Below, piece after piece: positions 28,007 to 36,342 of a stretch of DNA of 64,000 nucleotides. This DNA comes from Lewinella sp038528965 (GTDB lineage: Bacteria > Bacteroidota > Bacteroidia > Chitinophagales > Saprospiraceae): positions 358,097-422,096 of the forward strand of contig JBCBEC010000003.1 of assembly GCA_038528965.1 (NCBI GenBank), given 5' to 3'. Within the stretch, counting starts at the first letter, position 1. Each line of letters opens with the position of its first letter. Both the position numbers and the translations under genes were made by a program. A model generated the notes under the pieces. It saw nothing but the letters and a program-made list of their open reading frames with translations. It did no database searches and was not told the origin of the DNA.

Positions 28007-28081
28007 CTATCTTTACTAGCGTTCATTCTCTATCAACTGGTTGCCCTTTTACTTTTAAGCAATTACAAAGCATTACCCGCC
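28007..28081 (+). promoter_or_regulatory. Leader shared with the sigma factor gene (copy A)
   Basis: From CTATCTTT (28007) to the GTG start this 75-base leader aligns with 30290-30366, including identical blocks AACTGGTT and AGCAATTACAAAG. CTATCTTT resembles a -7 promoter element, so part is probably promoter and part 5' UTR. Confidence 0.6.
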
Positions 28082-30142
28082 GTGAATTACAAAAGTGTCC
28101 TAAAAGCCCGTCAGATCAGCTATACCCAGACGATTGTCCTGGCTTTAATGATCCTGTTGAGTTTTTGCCTGAGCGCACAAGAGCGTCCACCCTATTTCGA
28201 CGGTCCTTATATCTTCCAACAAGAAGACAGCCTGCAAATCAAATGGATTGAAGGCGGATATCCGCAGGATACCGTCATTGCTCGTGCGGACGCCACCGTA
28301 TTCCAGCGCGATAGCCTACCCGTTGTTGATCTACAAAAACTAGATTTTCCGGAGGCTCCAAGTAGCACTTATACCGGTGTCAAGCAGATTATGGTCATTA
28401 GTGATGTGCACGGGCAGTATGAACTCATGCGACAGCTTCTCCTGGCCGGCGGCGTAATTAATGCGCAAAACGAATGGAATCTGGGTGGAGGGCATTTAGT
28501 AGTGATTGGGGATAATCTAGACCGCGGAGACGAAGTCTTACCCATTTTGTGGTTGTTCTTCCATTTGGAGCAGCAGGCCATTGCTCAGGGAGGGCGCGTG
28601 CATCTGCTATTGGGCAATCATGAATTGATGGTTTTGAACGGTGATATTCGCTACCTACATCGGAAATATAACTACACGGCCGGTGCGCTGCGAACCCCCT
28701 ACAAGGACCTCTTTGCGGAGGGAAGTATTTTAGGGGACTGGATTGCTCAACACCAGGTGGCAGTCTCCATTAACCGCAACCTCTTTCTACACGCTGGTCT
28801 CTCGCCGGAAGTTTTAAAACTCCAGCTTTCTCTTGACCAAATGAACAGGCTGTTTCGCGATAAGATTCTTCGCCAACCCGAGGATAGCATTGAAGCGGAC
28901 CCTACCCTATCGCTACTTTACGGAGAAGATGGTCCTGTTTGGTATCGGGGATATTTTGCGGAAAAACCACTAGCAAAAGGGAAATTCAAAAAACAGCTCA
29001 AAGGCTATGATCAGCAGAAGATGATTGTAGGGCATACTAGCCAGGAAAGCATACAGTTCCGCTATGGCGGCAAACTCATTGTAGTAGATTGTAGTATCAA
29101 GTTGGGCCAGGATGGTCAGATACTACTCATTGAAGATGATGCCTCCTATATCATTGATCGGGATGGCGAGCAGCTCCTTCTGACCAGGACCAAGGAAAAT
29201 CCCACCACCAGTATTCAAGACATCATGATGGCAAGTGTCAGCCGTCCAAAATTGACATTGAATACAGACTTTGTGCAGTTGGTAAGGCGCAAAAGAGAAA
29301 AAGAATACCAAGAGGCCCAAATTTCATTACAGGCTGATGGCTTGGAACACGACTTTACCGGAAGGATAAGAGCCCGCGGCAACATTCGCAAAGAAGTCTG
29401 CAACTTACCGCCCCTGATGGTGGACTTGCAAAAATCTGATTTGGATGCACTGGGCTATGTACGTAATGACAAGCTTAAATTGGTTATTCCCTGTAAAGAC
29501 TGGAAGGTCGGACAGACCAATCTCTACAAGGAGTTTCTGGTCTATGAACTATACCGTCAGATTAGTGATCATGGAATACAAACCAAACTGATCGATATTG
29601 AAGTTGATGGCCCTAAAAGGAACTATGAACTGACGGGCTTTCTGATTGAAACGGAGCAGGATTACAGTCACCGCACTGGTGCTATGGCGCTACAATGGGG
29701 ACGGGTAACCGCTTCGGCAGTAGACCGCGAGCGCTTTGTACGCATGATGTTTTTCCAGTACATGATCGCCAATTGCGATTGGTCGGTATCCAATAAGCAC
29801 AACTTGGAGCTGGTCAAATATCCCGACAATATGCGTACCGAGTTTGTGGCCTACGATTTTGACTACGCTGGTTTTGTGGGGAATACCTATGCCGTACCCG
29901 CCGACACACTGCCCATTTCCAGCGTTCATCAACGTTATTTCTTTTCTTACAAAACCACCGATGAGGAAATTGATGCAGCCATTGCGTATTTCCTGGAACA
30001 AGAAGAAGCAATTTATGCTATCTGTGCCGCCGCCGATTACTTGGACGAAGAGACACGGGAAAAATGCCAGGAATACCTGCGTCCTTTCTTCGATCTCCTG
30101 CGTAATCCACGTAAGTTTAAGCGGACCATTGGCCGTGCTTAG
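28082..30142 (+). CDS. Secreted PPP-type phosphatase fused to a CotH-like kinase fold
   Basis: The 686-residue product has a signal peptide (QTIVLALMILLSFCLSAQ), then a calcineurin-like phosphoesterase domain: SDVHGQ (D108, H110), GDNLDRGD (D144), LLGNHE (N179, H180) and a later VGHTSQ and HAGLSP, which together are PPP-family metal ligands. From about residue 380 a second region shows a CotH-like layout: RIRARGNIRKE, NLYKEFLVYELYRQI, the loop NCDWSVSNKHNLEL (D566) and YDFDYAG (D592, D594). These resemble the catalytic and metal-binding Asp of CotH protein kinases. The start is a GTG. A phosphatase and a kinase fold in one secreted protein suggests reversible phosphorylation outside the cytoplasm; this role is inferred. 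Confidence 0.8.
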   Translation: MNYKSVLKARQISYTQTIVLALMILLSFCLSAQERPPYFDGPYIFQQEDSLQIKWIEGGYPQDTVIARADATVFQRDSLPVVDLQKLDFPEAPSSTYTGVKQIMVISDVHGQYELMRQLLLAGGVINAQNEWNLGGGHLVVIGDNLDRGDEVLPILWLFFHLEQQAIAQGGRVHLLLGNHELMVLNGDIRYLHRKYNYTAGALRTPYKDLFAEGSILGDWIAQHQVAVSINRNLFLHAGLSPEVLKLQLSLDQMNRLFRDKILRQPEDSIEADPTLSLLYGEDGPVWYRGYFAEKPLAKGKFKKQLKGYDQQKMIVGHTSQESIQFRYGGKLIVVDCSIKLGQDGQILLIEDDASYIIDRDGEQLLLTRTKENPTTSIQDIMMASVSRPKLTLNTDFVQLVRRKREKEYQEAQISLQADGLEHDFTGRIRARGNIRKEVCNLPPLMVDLQKSDLDALGYVRNDKLKLVIPCKDWKVGQTNLYKEFLVYELYRQISDHGIQTKLIDIEVDGPKRNYELTGFLIETEQDYSHRTGAMALQWGRVTASAVDRERFVRMMFFQYMIANCDWSVSNKHNLELVKYPDNMRTEFVAYDFDYAGFVGNTYAVPADTLPISSVHQRYFFSYKTTDEEIDAAIAYFLEQEEAIYAICAAADYLDEETREKCQEYLRPFFDLLRNPRKFKRTIGRA

Positions 30143-30289
30143 CGGACTACTACACAACGCTTCACCGAGTATCTGCTAGCGCCAAAATAGGAACTCCTAT
30201 TACGTTAGGCGTAGCTTGGCGAAGCACTAAGTTAACTAGACAGAAGTGTGTTTTGGCTAAGCCCCCGGTGGATGCCTAAGTGATCTTTT

Positions 30290-30366
30290 CTATCTTTGTC
30301 ACTGTTTATTTTTCTCCAAACTGGTTACCTTTTTTTCCTTTGAGCAATTACAAAGTACTGCCTGTG
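30290..30366 (+). promoter_or_regulatory. Leader shared with the phosphatase gene (copy B)
   Basis: This 77-base segment begins CTATCTTTG, an exact TAnnTTTG element, and aligns with copy A at 28007-28081 over its whole length with small indels, ending at the same GTGAAT start. It suggests common control of the two genes. Confidence 0.6.
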
Positions 30367-30945
30367 GTGAATGATAAGGCGATCCTTGAGCACCTCCAGT
30401 CGGAGCGCCCGGGACAGCAAGATCGTGGCTTTAGATCGCTGTACGAACAGTACTACAGCATGATTGAGCAATTGGTGTTGCGCAACAACGGAAACGTTGA
30501 CGACGCAGCCGATGTCTTTCAGGATGGCTTAGTAGCCTTGTTTAATAAGGTGCGGCAAGCAGATTTTCAACTGACTGCCAGCCTAAAAACATTGCTTTAC
30601 GCGATCTGTAGAAACGTTTGGTTGATGAAGCTGCGCAAGCGCAAACGCGAATCGCCCATTACGGAAGTACACCAGGAAACGGTGGGCCTGGAGGCGGAAG
30701 CCTTGCAGCTATTGGAAACGAACGATCGCAACCAGCTAGTAGCAAACGGATTAGCGCAACTGGGCGACGATTGTCGGCAAGTCCTACAGATGTACTACTT
30801 TGAAAAGTGCCGTATGAAACACATTGCGGAACAGATGGGGTACTCTGGCGAGCAGGTAGCTAAAAACAAAAAATCACGCTGTATGCGGAAACTCCGGGAG
30901 TGGGTATTAAGTCAACCCCAGGCCAGTGAAATGCTACAGTATTAG
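30367..30945 (+). CDS. RNA polymerase sigma factor, ECF/sigma-70 family
   Basis: The 192-residue protein has a region 2 (FRSLYEQYYSMIEQLV ... DAADVFQDGLVALFNKV, LLYAICRNVWLMKLRKRKR) and a region 4 helix-turn-helix (LGDDCRQVLQMYYFEKCRMKHIAEQMGYS). I chose the GTG at 30367 (MNDKAI) because its position matches the start of the phosphatase gene relative to the shared leader; the frame is open upstream to 30280 but that segment is unlike a sigma factor. It is followed 18 bases later by a gene with anti-sigma features. It should direct RNA polymerase to a small regulon, perhaps linked to envelope state. Confidence 0.9.
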   Translation: MNDKAILEHLQSERPGQQDRGFRSLYEQYYSMIEQLVLRNNGNVDDAADVFQDGLVALFNKVRQADFQLTASLKTLLYAICRNVWLMKLRKRKRESPITEVHQETVGLEAEALQLLETNDRNQLVANGLAQLGDDCRQVLQMYYFEKCRMKHIAEQMGYSGEQVAKNKKSRCMRKLREWVLSQPQASEMLQY

Positions 30946-30963
30946 GAGAAAAATGCAATTATC

Positions 30964-31722
30964 ATGAGCGGAAACGAAGACCAGTATTGGGACAAAATCG
31001 ATGACTTTCTAGATGGCCAACTGCCTCAGGAAGAGCGCCAGGCCTTTGAGGTGCAGTTAAATCAAGAAGAGCAACTGCGCAAAGACTTGGCTTTCCAACA
31101 TCAGCTTCGGCAGGGTATTGCCTTCGGTAGTCAAGGGCCACTTCGCGCACGACTAGACCAAATTCAAGCCGAATACCAGGCCGGTGAAGGTCAAGCTAAT
31201 AAAGGCACGGTGGTTCCAATTGGCAGAGGTCTTATGAACCGTTGGATGCTAGCAGCCGGGTTGCTAATTGGTGCACTTACTATCCTGTTTTTGATCCAAC
31301 AACCTGCTAATAATTCAAACATATACGCCAGTAATTACGAGCCCTACACGCTGAAGAATACCACCCGCAGTCCGGGACAAGGAGATCTAACGAGCTTAGC
31401 CGTAGAAGCCTACCAAGCTGGAAACTACGAAGGAGCTGCCACAAGACTGGAAGATGCACTGGCAGCCGCCCCTGATCAAGCCCCCTTACAATTGGCCTTG
31501 GCCATTAGCTATTGGGAAAATGGAGCGCAGGAGGATGCCCAAGCTGCCCTGCTTCCATTACTGGATCACCCCTTACTGCAAGACCAAGCCAATTGGTATG
31601 CCGCTCTCTTTGACCTTGCCACTGATGACATAGCGGCAGCCCGGGCGCATTTGGAGGTAGTTGCGGCAGCTGGTGGAGGACTTGGAGCTAAGGCTGAAAA
31701 GCTATTAAGTCAAACAAAATAG
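30964..31722 (+). CDS. Probable anti-sigma factor with TPR-like periplasmic domain
   Basis: The 252-residue protein starts with a cytoplasmic region (about 1-88) carrying FLDGQLPQEERQAFEVQLNQ, which is typical of anti-sigma N termini in Bacteroidota. A single membrane helix follows (WMLAAGLLIGALTILFLI, about 91-110), then a periplasmic part with TPR-like helix pairs (AVEAYQAGNYEGAATRLEDAL, LALAISYWENGAQEDAQAAL). Being co-transcribed with the sigma factor supports a regulatory pairing. It lacks the HxxxCxxC zinc motif of ZAS anti-sigmas, so the assignment rests on context and topology. Confidence 0.72.
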   Translation: MSGNEDQYWDKIDDFLDGQLPQEERQAFEVQLNQEEQLRKDLAFQHQLRQGIAFGSQGPLRARLDQIQAEYQAGEGQANKGTVVPIGRGLMNRWMLAAGLLIGALTILFLIQQPANNSNIYASNYEPYTLKNTTRSPGQGDLTSLAVEAYQAGNYEGAATRLEDALAAAPDQAPLQLALAISYWENGAQEDAQAALLPLLDHPLLQDQANWYAALFDLATDDIAAARAHLEVVAAAGGGLGAKAEKLLSQTK

Positions 31723-31952
31723 AATTCATTTTTTTAGTTCTGATCAAGCTTTCGTCGTCTTAGCAAGCGTTAAAGAATAGCTACCAAGCAGTGAGTTAAT
31801 ACGCTCTTCTCGGGTGGGACAACAGATGAACTATATTCCCCGCTTTCCTACTCACAATTAGAGGTGTTGTATACCTGCATCGTGGCCGACTTGTGCGTAT
31901 ACTAAAGTTGCAGGCAATATCTAAAAGTAGTACCTTCATTTTAAAAGAATTA

Positions 31953-33668
31953 ATGAAGATTTATTCTGACAGAAGAGCTGTAGCATATTTATCAAATCTT
32001 AAAAATAAACTATCACTTTGGGATGAGGCTGGCGAACCTATCGAAGGCGGCTTAATAGACACCGCTATACCGTTAAGTACTCCAAAAAAGATAAATGGGG
32101 TCGTATATAAAAAGCGTATAAAAGTTGACTTTATTGGATTGGCGGCAACTACCCTTTTCGATAAAGGGGGTAACTACACTAAGGCTCCAGTAGTAGAGAA
32201 AATAGAGGAAATTGTTAGAAGTGCAGACAAAATTAATGCTCTAGGGATTCAGATTAAATTCAGAATTCTATTTGTATATCCGTATTCAACCTTCGCTTTT
32301 TCTTTCATCCAGGCAGAAAATTCAACGAGTAGATCTTCTGTGGAAGACGAAAAAGAAATCCCTTTCTTAAATTTAACTAGACAGATCGACGAAACAGATT
32401 TTTGGAGCTCTAATTTCGTGAGAAGTCAGAAATACAGCTTAGAATACATACAAGAATTGGTTGATAGATATAAATGGTTCCCTTTTCATAAAGAGGAAGA
32501 AAGAGATATTGAATCAGGAAAGATGTTCATAGTAAGGTTTACTCCAATTAACCCTAGTTTGTGTGGACTTGTAGTTAACGATAAAGTGTACTATGATAGT
32601 TATCAATTTTCTAAGGATAATAGGTATGAACGTAAACTTTCTCTAGCTCTACCGCTAGTGGAATTATCAAAGTTTAATGAGTTTGGTGATGTAAACTCCA
32701 GCTATAAATACGTACTAGACCATTTTCGTTATCTATGGAGACATGATCTGACTATGGACCACGAGGATGTTACTAACTATATCGCCTTTAAAAAGAACTC
32801 TCTTGCGTCGATCAAATACTTCACTGAGATCAATTTCAAATTCAAAGCTGATCGATTAACACAGATCGTAAAGGGTATGGATTCTTCAATAGCTCATCTC
32901 GAACTAGAAAGCTGGAGAAGAAGAATAGCTAGACTGCTAAATAAGTTTTGTATTGAGACGGAAAAAGTGTCGGGTAAGGAGGTAATTTTTATTTCATGCT
33001 GCTGGAATAAATGGGATACTCAAAAACCAGCACCATTGAAGGAAGCGATGCTAGTTGATAAGTGGCTAAAAAATGATTTTAAGCCAACAAAAGGGGATGC
33101 TTTAATACAGTCAAAAATAGTTGTAGCAGAGAATAAAGACTTTCTAAGTCGACAGATATACAATGCGCTAGCAGAATCAACCTTAGGAATAATTTTCTTA
33201 ACGAATGATATCCCTAACGCGATAAAAAAGCAGTCAGAAAAGGATGAACCAGAGCTAGTTGAGATAGGAAAAGAATATTTCTCAAAACCAAACATATATC
33301 ATGAACTGGGGTACTTAAGTCGTCAGTTAGATTTTGAGAAATTGATGATTCTAAGGCAGGAAGAAGACGATTACCAGGCTCATATACCAACCAACATAAG
33401 TGACTTTGTAAAAAATAGATTTAAAAAAGGGAAAATCGCCCTTCAATATTTAGAGATAATAAAATGGTTATCCGCCGTTGATGTGATTAGTCCAAAGCAA
33501 GCAATTAAAGCAGTAACTAATCATATAGAGCGCCTAGAAAAGTATGGTGCGGGGCGAAAAAAAGAAGAGGCTTTAACGAAAAAGGAAATAGCAAGTGAGA
33601 TCGAGCAGATCGAGGCTTACATTAAATCTCTACGTAAAGTTCCTTATAAATACTTTGAAGAAGAATAA
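31953..33668 (+). CDS. TIR-like domain protein, possible defence effector
   Basis: The 571-residue protein has a C-terminal part (about residues 340-500) that fits the TIR-like nucleotide-binding family: EVIFISCCW, STLGIIFLTND and KPNIYHELGYLSRQLDFEKLMIL, where the Glu of HELGY corresponds to the NADase Glu. The N-terminal 340 residues are not recognised; the segment FTPINPSLCGLVVNDKVYYD with a later FRYLW weakly recalls phospholipase D-like sensor domains. I chose the ATG at 31953 (MKIYSDRRA) rather than the GTG at 31893. The gene is visibly richer in A+T than its neighbours, suggesting transfer. TIR-like proteins often deplete NAD+ in anti-phage defence; that role here is an inference, as no second component is adjacent. 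Confidence 0.7.
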   Translation: MKIYSDRRAVAYLSNLKNKLSLWDEAGEPIEGGLIDTAIPLSTPKKINGVVYKKRIKVDFIGLAATTLFDKGGNYTKAPVVEKIEEIVRSADKINALGIQIKFRILFVYPYSTFAFSFIQAENSTSRSSVEDEKEIPFLNLTRQIDETDFWSSNFVRSQKYSLEYIQELVDRYKWFPFHKEEERDIESGKMFIVRFTPINPSLCGLVVNDKVYYDSYQFSKDNRYERKLSLALPLVELSKFNEFGDVNSSYKYVLDHFRYLWRHDLTMDHEDVTNYIAFKKNSLASIKYFTEINFKFKADRLTQIVKGMDSSIAHLELESWRRRIARLLNKFCIETEKVSGKEVIFISCCWNKWDTQKPAPLKEAMLVDKWLKNDFKPTKGDALIQSKIVVAENKDFLSRQIYNALAESTLGIIFLTNDIPNAIKKQSEKDEPELVEIGKEYFSKPNIYHELGYLSRQLDFEKLMILRQEEDDYQAHIPTNISDFVKNRFKKGKIALQYLEIIKWLSAVDVISPKQAIKAVTNHIERLEKYGAGRKKEEALTKKEIASEIEQIEAYIKSLRKVPYKYFEEE

Positions 33669-33759
33669 ACGGCCTGCATCTTTTCTGCCTGCAATAGCGC
33701 CCCCTTACTTCCAATTCCTCATTTCATACCTCCCACAATTTCCACAAACCTTTTCCAGC

Positions 33760-33767
33760 TATCTTTG
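33760..33767 (+). promoter_or_regulatory. Predicted -7 element of crtZ
   Basis: TATCTTTG matches TAnnTTTG and lies 18 bases before the crtZ ATG, so crtZ has its own promoter rather than being read from the TIR-like gene. Confidence 0.5.
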
Positions 33768-33785
33768 TTTCGCCACTGAACCAAA

Positions 33786-34298
33786 ATGCCTGGGAGACAA
33801 ATGACAACAGTATTGTATATCGGTATCACAATCCTCACCTTTCTAGCAATGGAGTTTGTGGCTTGGTTTGCCCACAAATATGTAATGCACGGTTTTTTGT
33901 GGGACTGGCACGAAGACCATCATAAGCCGCATCATGATGATGATGGCTTTTTTGAGAAGAATGATCTGTTTTTCCTGGTTTTCGCCGTTCCTAGTGCCGC
34001 CAGTTATATTATTGGCCTGAATTTTGAGCCGGTGTTCTGGCTTACTTTTGTAGGTATTGGTATTTCCATTTACGGACTGGTTTACTTCCTCATTCATGAT
34101 GTATACATCCACCAACGCTTTAAGTGGTTTCGCCAACTCGACAGCCGCTACAGCCGTGCTATCCTGAGAGCGCATGGGGCGCATCACGCCAACCGGGAAA
34201 AAGAGGCAGGCGAATCATTTGGACTTCTACTTGTGAACGCTAAGTATTTCAAGAAGCGCATGCGCCAGGCGCAGGAAACAGAAAAAGCGACAAACTAA
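33786..34298 (+). CDS. crtZ: Beta-carotene hydroxylase
   Basis: CrtZ is a membrane di-iron enzyme that hydroxylates the beta-ionone rings of carotenoids, giving zeaxanthin. The 170-residue protein has the four His clusters of the fatty-acid-hydroxylase superfamily: HKYVMH, HEDHH, HDVYIHQR and HGAHHAN, between hydrophobic helices. Length is normal for CrtZ. An internal ATG at 33801 is an alternative start five codons later. A small membrane protein gene follows 21 bases downstream. No other carotenoid gene lies in the window. Confidence 0.92.
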   Translation: MPGRQMTTVLYIGITILTFLAMEFVAWFAHKYVMHGFLWDWHEDHHKPHHDDDGFFEKNDLFFLVFAVPSAASYIIGLNFEPVFWLTFVGIGISIYGLVYFLIHDVYIHQRFKWFRQLDSRYSRAILRAHGAHHANREKEAGESFGLLLVNAKYFKKRMRQAQETEKATN

Positions 34299-34319
34299 TT
34301 TCATCTTACCTCTTACAGT

Positions 34320-34544
34320 ATGGAATTTCTCGGGCTATTGGTTGAAATCTTATTGTTTGGTCTTGGTGTGTACCTCTACCTCTTTTCGCGTGGTTTGATC
34401 AAAATCAAGGATGAGGAGCGCCAAGCTAAAGCTGCTGCCTTCCGTGAGCAAAATGGACTTTGGATGCGCTTCTTGGGCTTAGGCCTGGCAGCAATCATGG
34501 GGCTTAACGTAATGCTGCACCTACGCATGCTACTAGCAGGATAA
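34320..34544 (+). CDS. Small two-helix membrane protein
   Basis: The 74-residue product has two hydrophobic segments (LGLLVEILLFGLGVYLYLFSRG and MRFLGLGLAAIMGLNVMLHL) with a charged loop between (IKIKDEERQAKAAAFREQNG). It follows crtZ by 21 bases and is probably co-transcribed. Function unknown; it is kept because the composition and spacing look genuine. Confidence 0.6.
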   Translation: MEFLGLLVEILLFGLGVYLYLFSRGLIKIKDEERQAKAAAFREQNGLWMRFLGLGLAAIMGLNVMLHLRMLLAG

Positions 34545-34720
34545 TAGCACTCACTTACCACCACAACCTCACCCAATTATACCCCTCCTCTGCACAGCTT
34601 ACCATCTCACGAAGGTGAAGCCTACTTCTGCGTAAAATTGACTAATATTGCATGACCAAAAACTGACGATAGTTGCCGCTATTGTCACAATTCCGTGTAG
34701 CACATATTAGTTGAGCCACT

Positions 34721-36322
34721 ATGAAAAAAAATCTAACTTCACTCTTACTTGCCTTCGCCCCTATTCTTCTTTTTGCGCAAGCAAATAACTTCTATTCCAC
34801 CGATAAAATTCAGGAAATTCGCATTGAATTCGAAGCGGATAACTGGAAGTACTTGCTTGATTCTCTGCGCTTCAATGGAGAAGAACTGCTGAATGGTACT
34901 GTCTCTATTAATGGCGAAGTAGCAATGGAAGATGCTGGAGTACGCTACCGAGATGGACGCTCCTTTACACCAAATGGTAAGCGGAACGGAATCTACATCG
35001 ACCTTGGGGAGAATAGCATCGGAGACTATAAAGCACTCGATTTATCAAGTGCCTTACGTGATCCTTCGCTGGTGCGAGAAGTCTTGGCCAGTGAGATCGC
35101 TAGAACGTACTTTGATGCACCGCAGGCTAATTATGCCAAGGTATTTATCAATGACGATTATTACGGCCTCTTTGTTAATAAAGAAGCAGTAAGGAGTGGA
35201 TACCTCAAACGCGTTTTCGGTAGTGAAAGTGGCGCCCTCGTCATGCCGCAATCGGACCCTAGCGAAATAGTTCCTGCCGGTTGTAATAAGAAAGTTTACG
35301 GCTCTCTTCAGTACGAGGAAGCAAATGCGTGTAACGAAAACAATTGGGTTGCTCTGCAAGGAGATCTTGGCCCCATTAGCACCTTAGCTGGGGCGCTCGC
35401 CAGTGGTAACTCATCATCTATCGCCAAATCACTGGATGTTGATGCGGCGCTTTGGATGCTTGCTTATAACAATGTGCTGGTGAACCTAAACGCTTACACC
35501 GGACAATACGCCAACAATTATTACCTCTACCAGACAGAAGATGGCATGATTTCACCAATTTTGGGTGATCTCAACCTGGCCTTTGGCAGCTTTAAAAACA
35601 CGGGTGAAGGTGCATCAGATCTGAGTACGCCAGCCTTACTTACCCTGAACCCAAGTTTGCACCGTGGCAATGAGCAACGGCCACTAATTAGTGCCTTACT
35701 GAGTGATGACCTATATTACAAGCAATACCTAGCCAATATGCGCCTGATCCTGGTAGAATGGGTGCTGAGTGGAAAATTGGAAAACCGTGCTAAAGCGCTG
35801 CAGACGATGCTGGCAGAAGCTCGCCAAGAGGATGGAGGTCAATACTACACCGCCGTAGAATTTGGGCAAAGCCTGGAGGAGACCATCGGACGCCGCAGCC
35901 GTATTCCTGGTTTGGTGGCCTTCATGAACCGCCGGGCCAGCTTTCTACAAGGTACAGAAGTGTATACGCTACTGCCCCCAGAGGTGAGTGAATTGGAGGT
36001 GGAAGGTCGGGAACGATTTTCCAGCACGCAGCTTGATGAGTTCCGAATCCACGCCAAAATCAACGGTTATGCAAAAAATGTGTATCTACACTACCGCTTA
36101 ACGGGGCAGAAAGACTTTCAGGTAACCAGTATGTTGGATGATGGTAACCATTACGATAAAGAAGCCGGTGATACTATTTTCGGTGCCGTGGTCAAGCCTA
36201 ATGCAGGAGAACAAGGAATCGAGTATTACATCATGGTAGAAAACGCCAAGACCGTCAGCTACAGCCCTACCCACTACAATTTTGAACGCTACCGTACTAC
36301 TCTCCGAGAGGTGAACAAGTAG
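34721..36322 (+). CDS. CotH-family secreted protein, putative pseudokinase
   Basis: The 533-residue protein has a signal peptide (LTSLLLAFAPILLFAQ) and a CotH domain: GVRYRDGRS, SLVREVLASEIARTYF, ANYAKVFINDDYYGLF and the core NAYTGQYANNYYLYQ ... ILGDLNLAFGSF. CotH proteins are atypical protein kinases; the usual catalytic Asp in the N-x-D loop is Asn here (N257), whereas the neighbouring paralogue has Asp (D267). It may therefore be catalytically weak or a partner of the paralogue. The C terminus has a beta-sandwich-like module. No T9SS tail is present. It is 20 bases upstream of the paralogue. Confidence 0.85.
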   Translation: MKKNLTSLLLAFAPILLFAQANNFYSTDKIQEIRIEFEADNWKYLLDSLRFNGEELLNGTVSINGEVAMEDAGVRYRDGRSFTPNGKRNGIYIDLGENSIGDYKALDLSSALRDPSLVREVLASEIARTYFDAPQANYAKVFINDDYYGLFVNKEAVRSGYLKRVFGSESGALVMPQSDPSEIVPAGCNKKVYGSLQYEEANACNENNWVALQGDLGPISTLAGALASGNSSSIAKSLDVDAALWMLAYNNVLVNLNAYTGQYANNYYLYQTEDGMISPILGDLNLAFGSFKNTGEGASDLSTPALLTLNPSLHRGNEQRPLISALLSDDLYYKQYLANMRLILVEWVLSGKLENRAKALQTMLAEARQEDGGQYYTAVEFGQSLEETIGRRSRIPGLVAFMNRRASFLQGTEVYTLLPPEVSELEVEGRERFSSTQLDEFRIHAKINGYAKNVYLHYRLTGQKDFQVTSMLDDGNHYDKEAGDTIFGAVVKPNAGEQGIEYYIMVENAKTVSYSPTHYNFERYRTTLREVNK

Positions 36323-36342
36323 CAGAGTCTAAATCAGTTGTC

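Noticed and set aside
29690..30157. 155-residue minus-strand open frame over the 3' end of the phosphatase-CotH gene
   Set aside because: Antisense to conserved CotH-like coding sequence with no start context.
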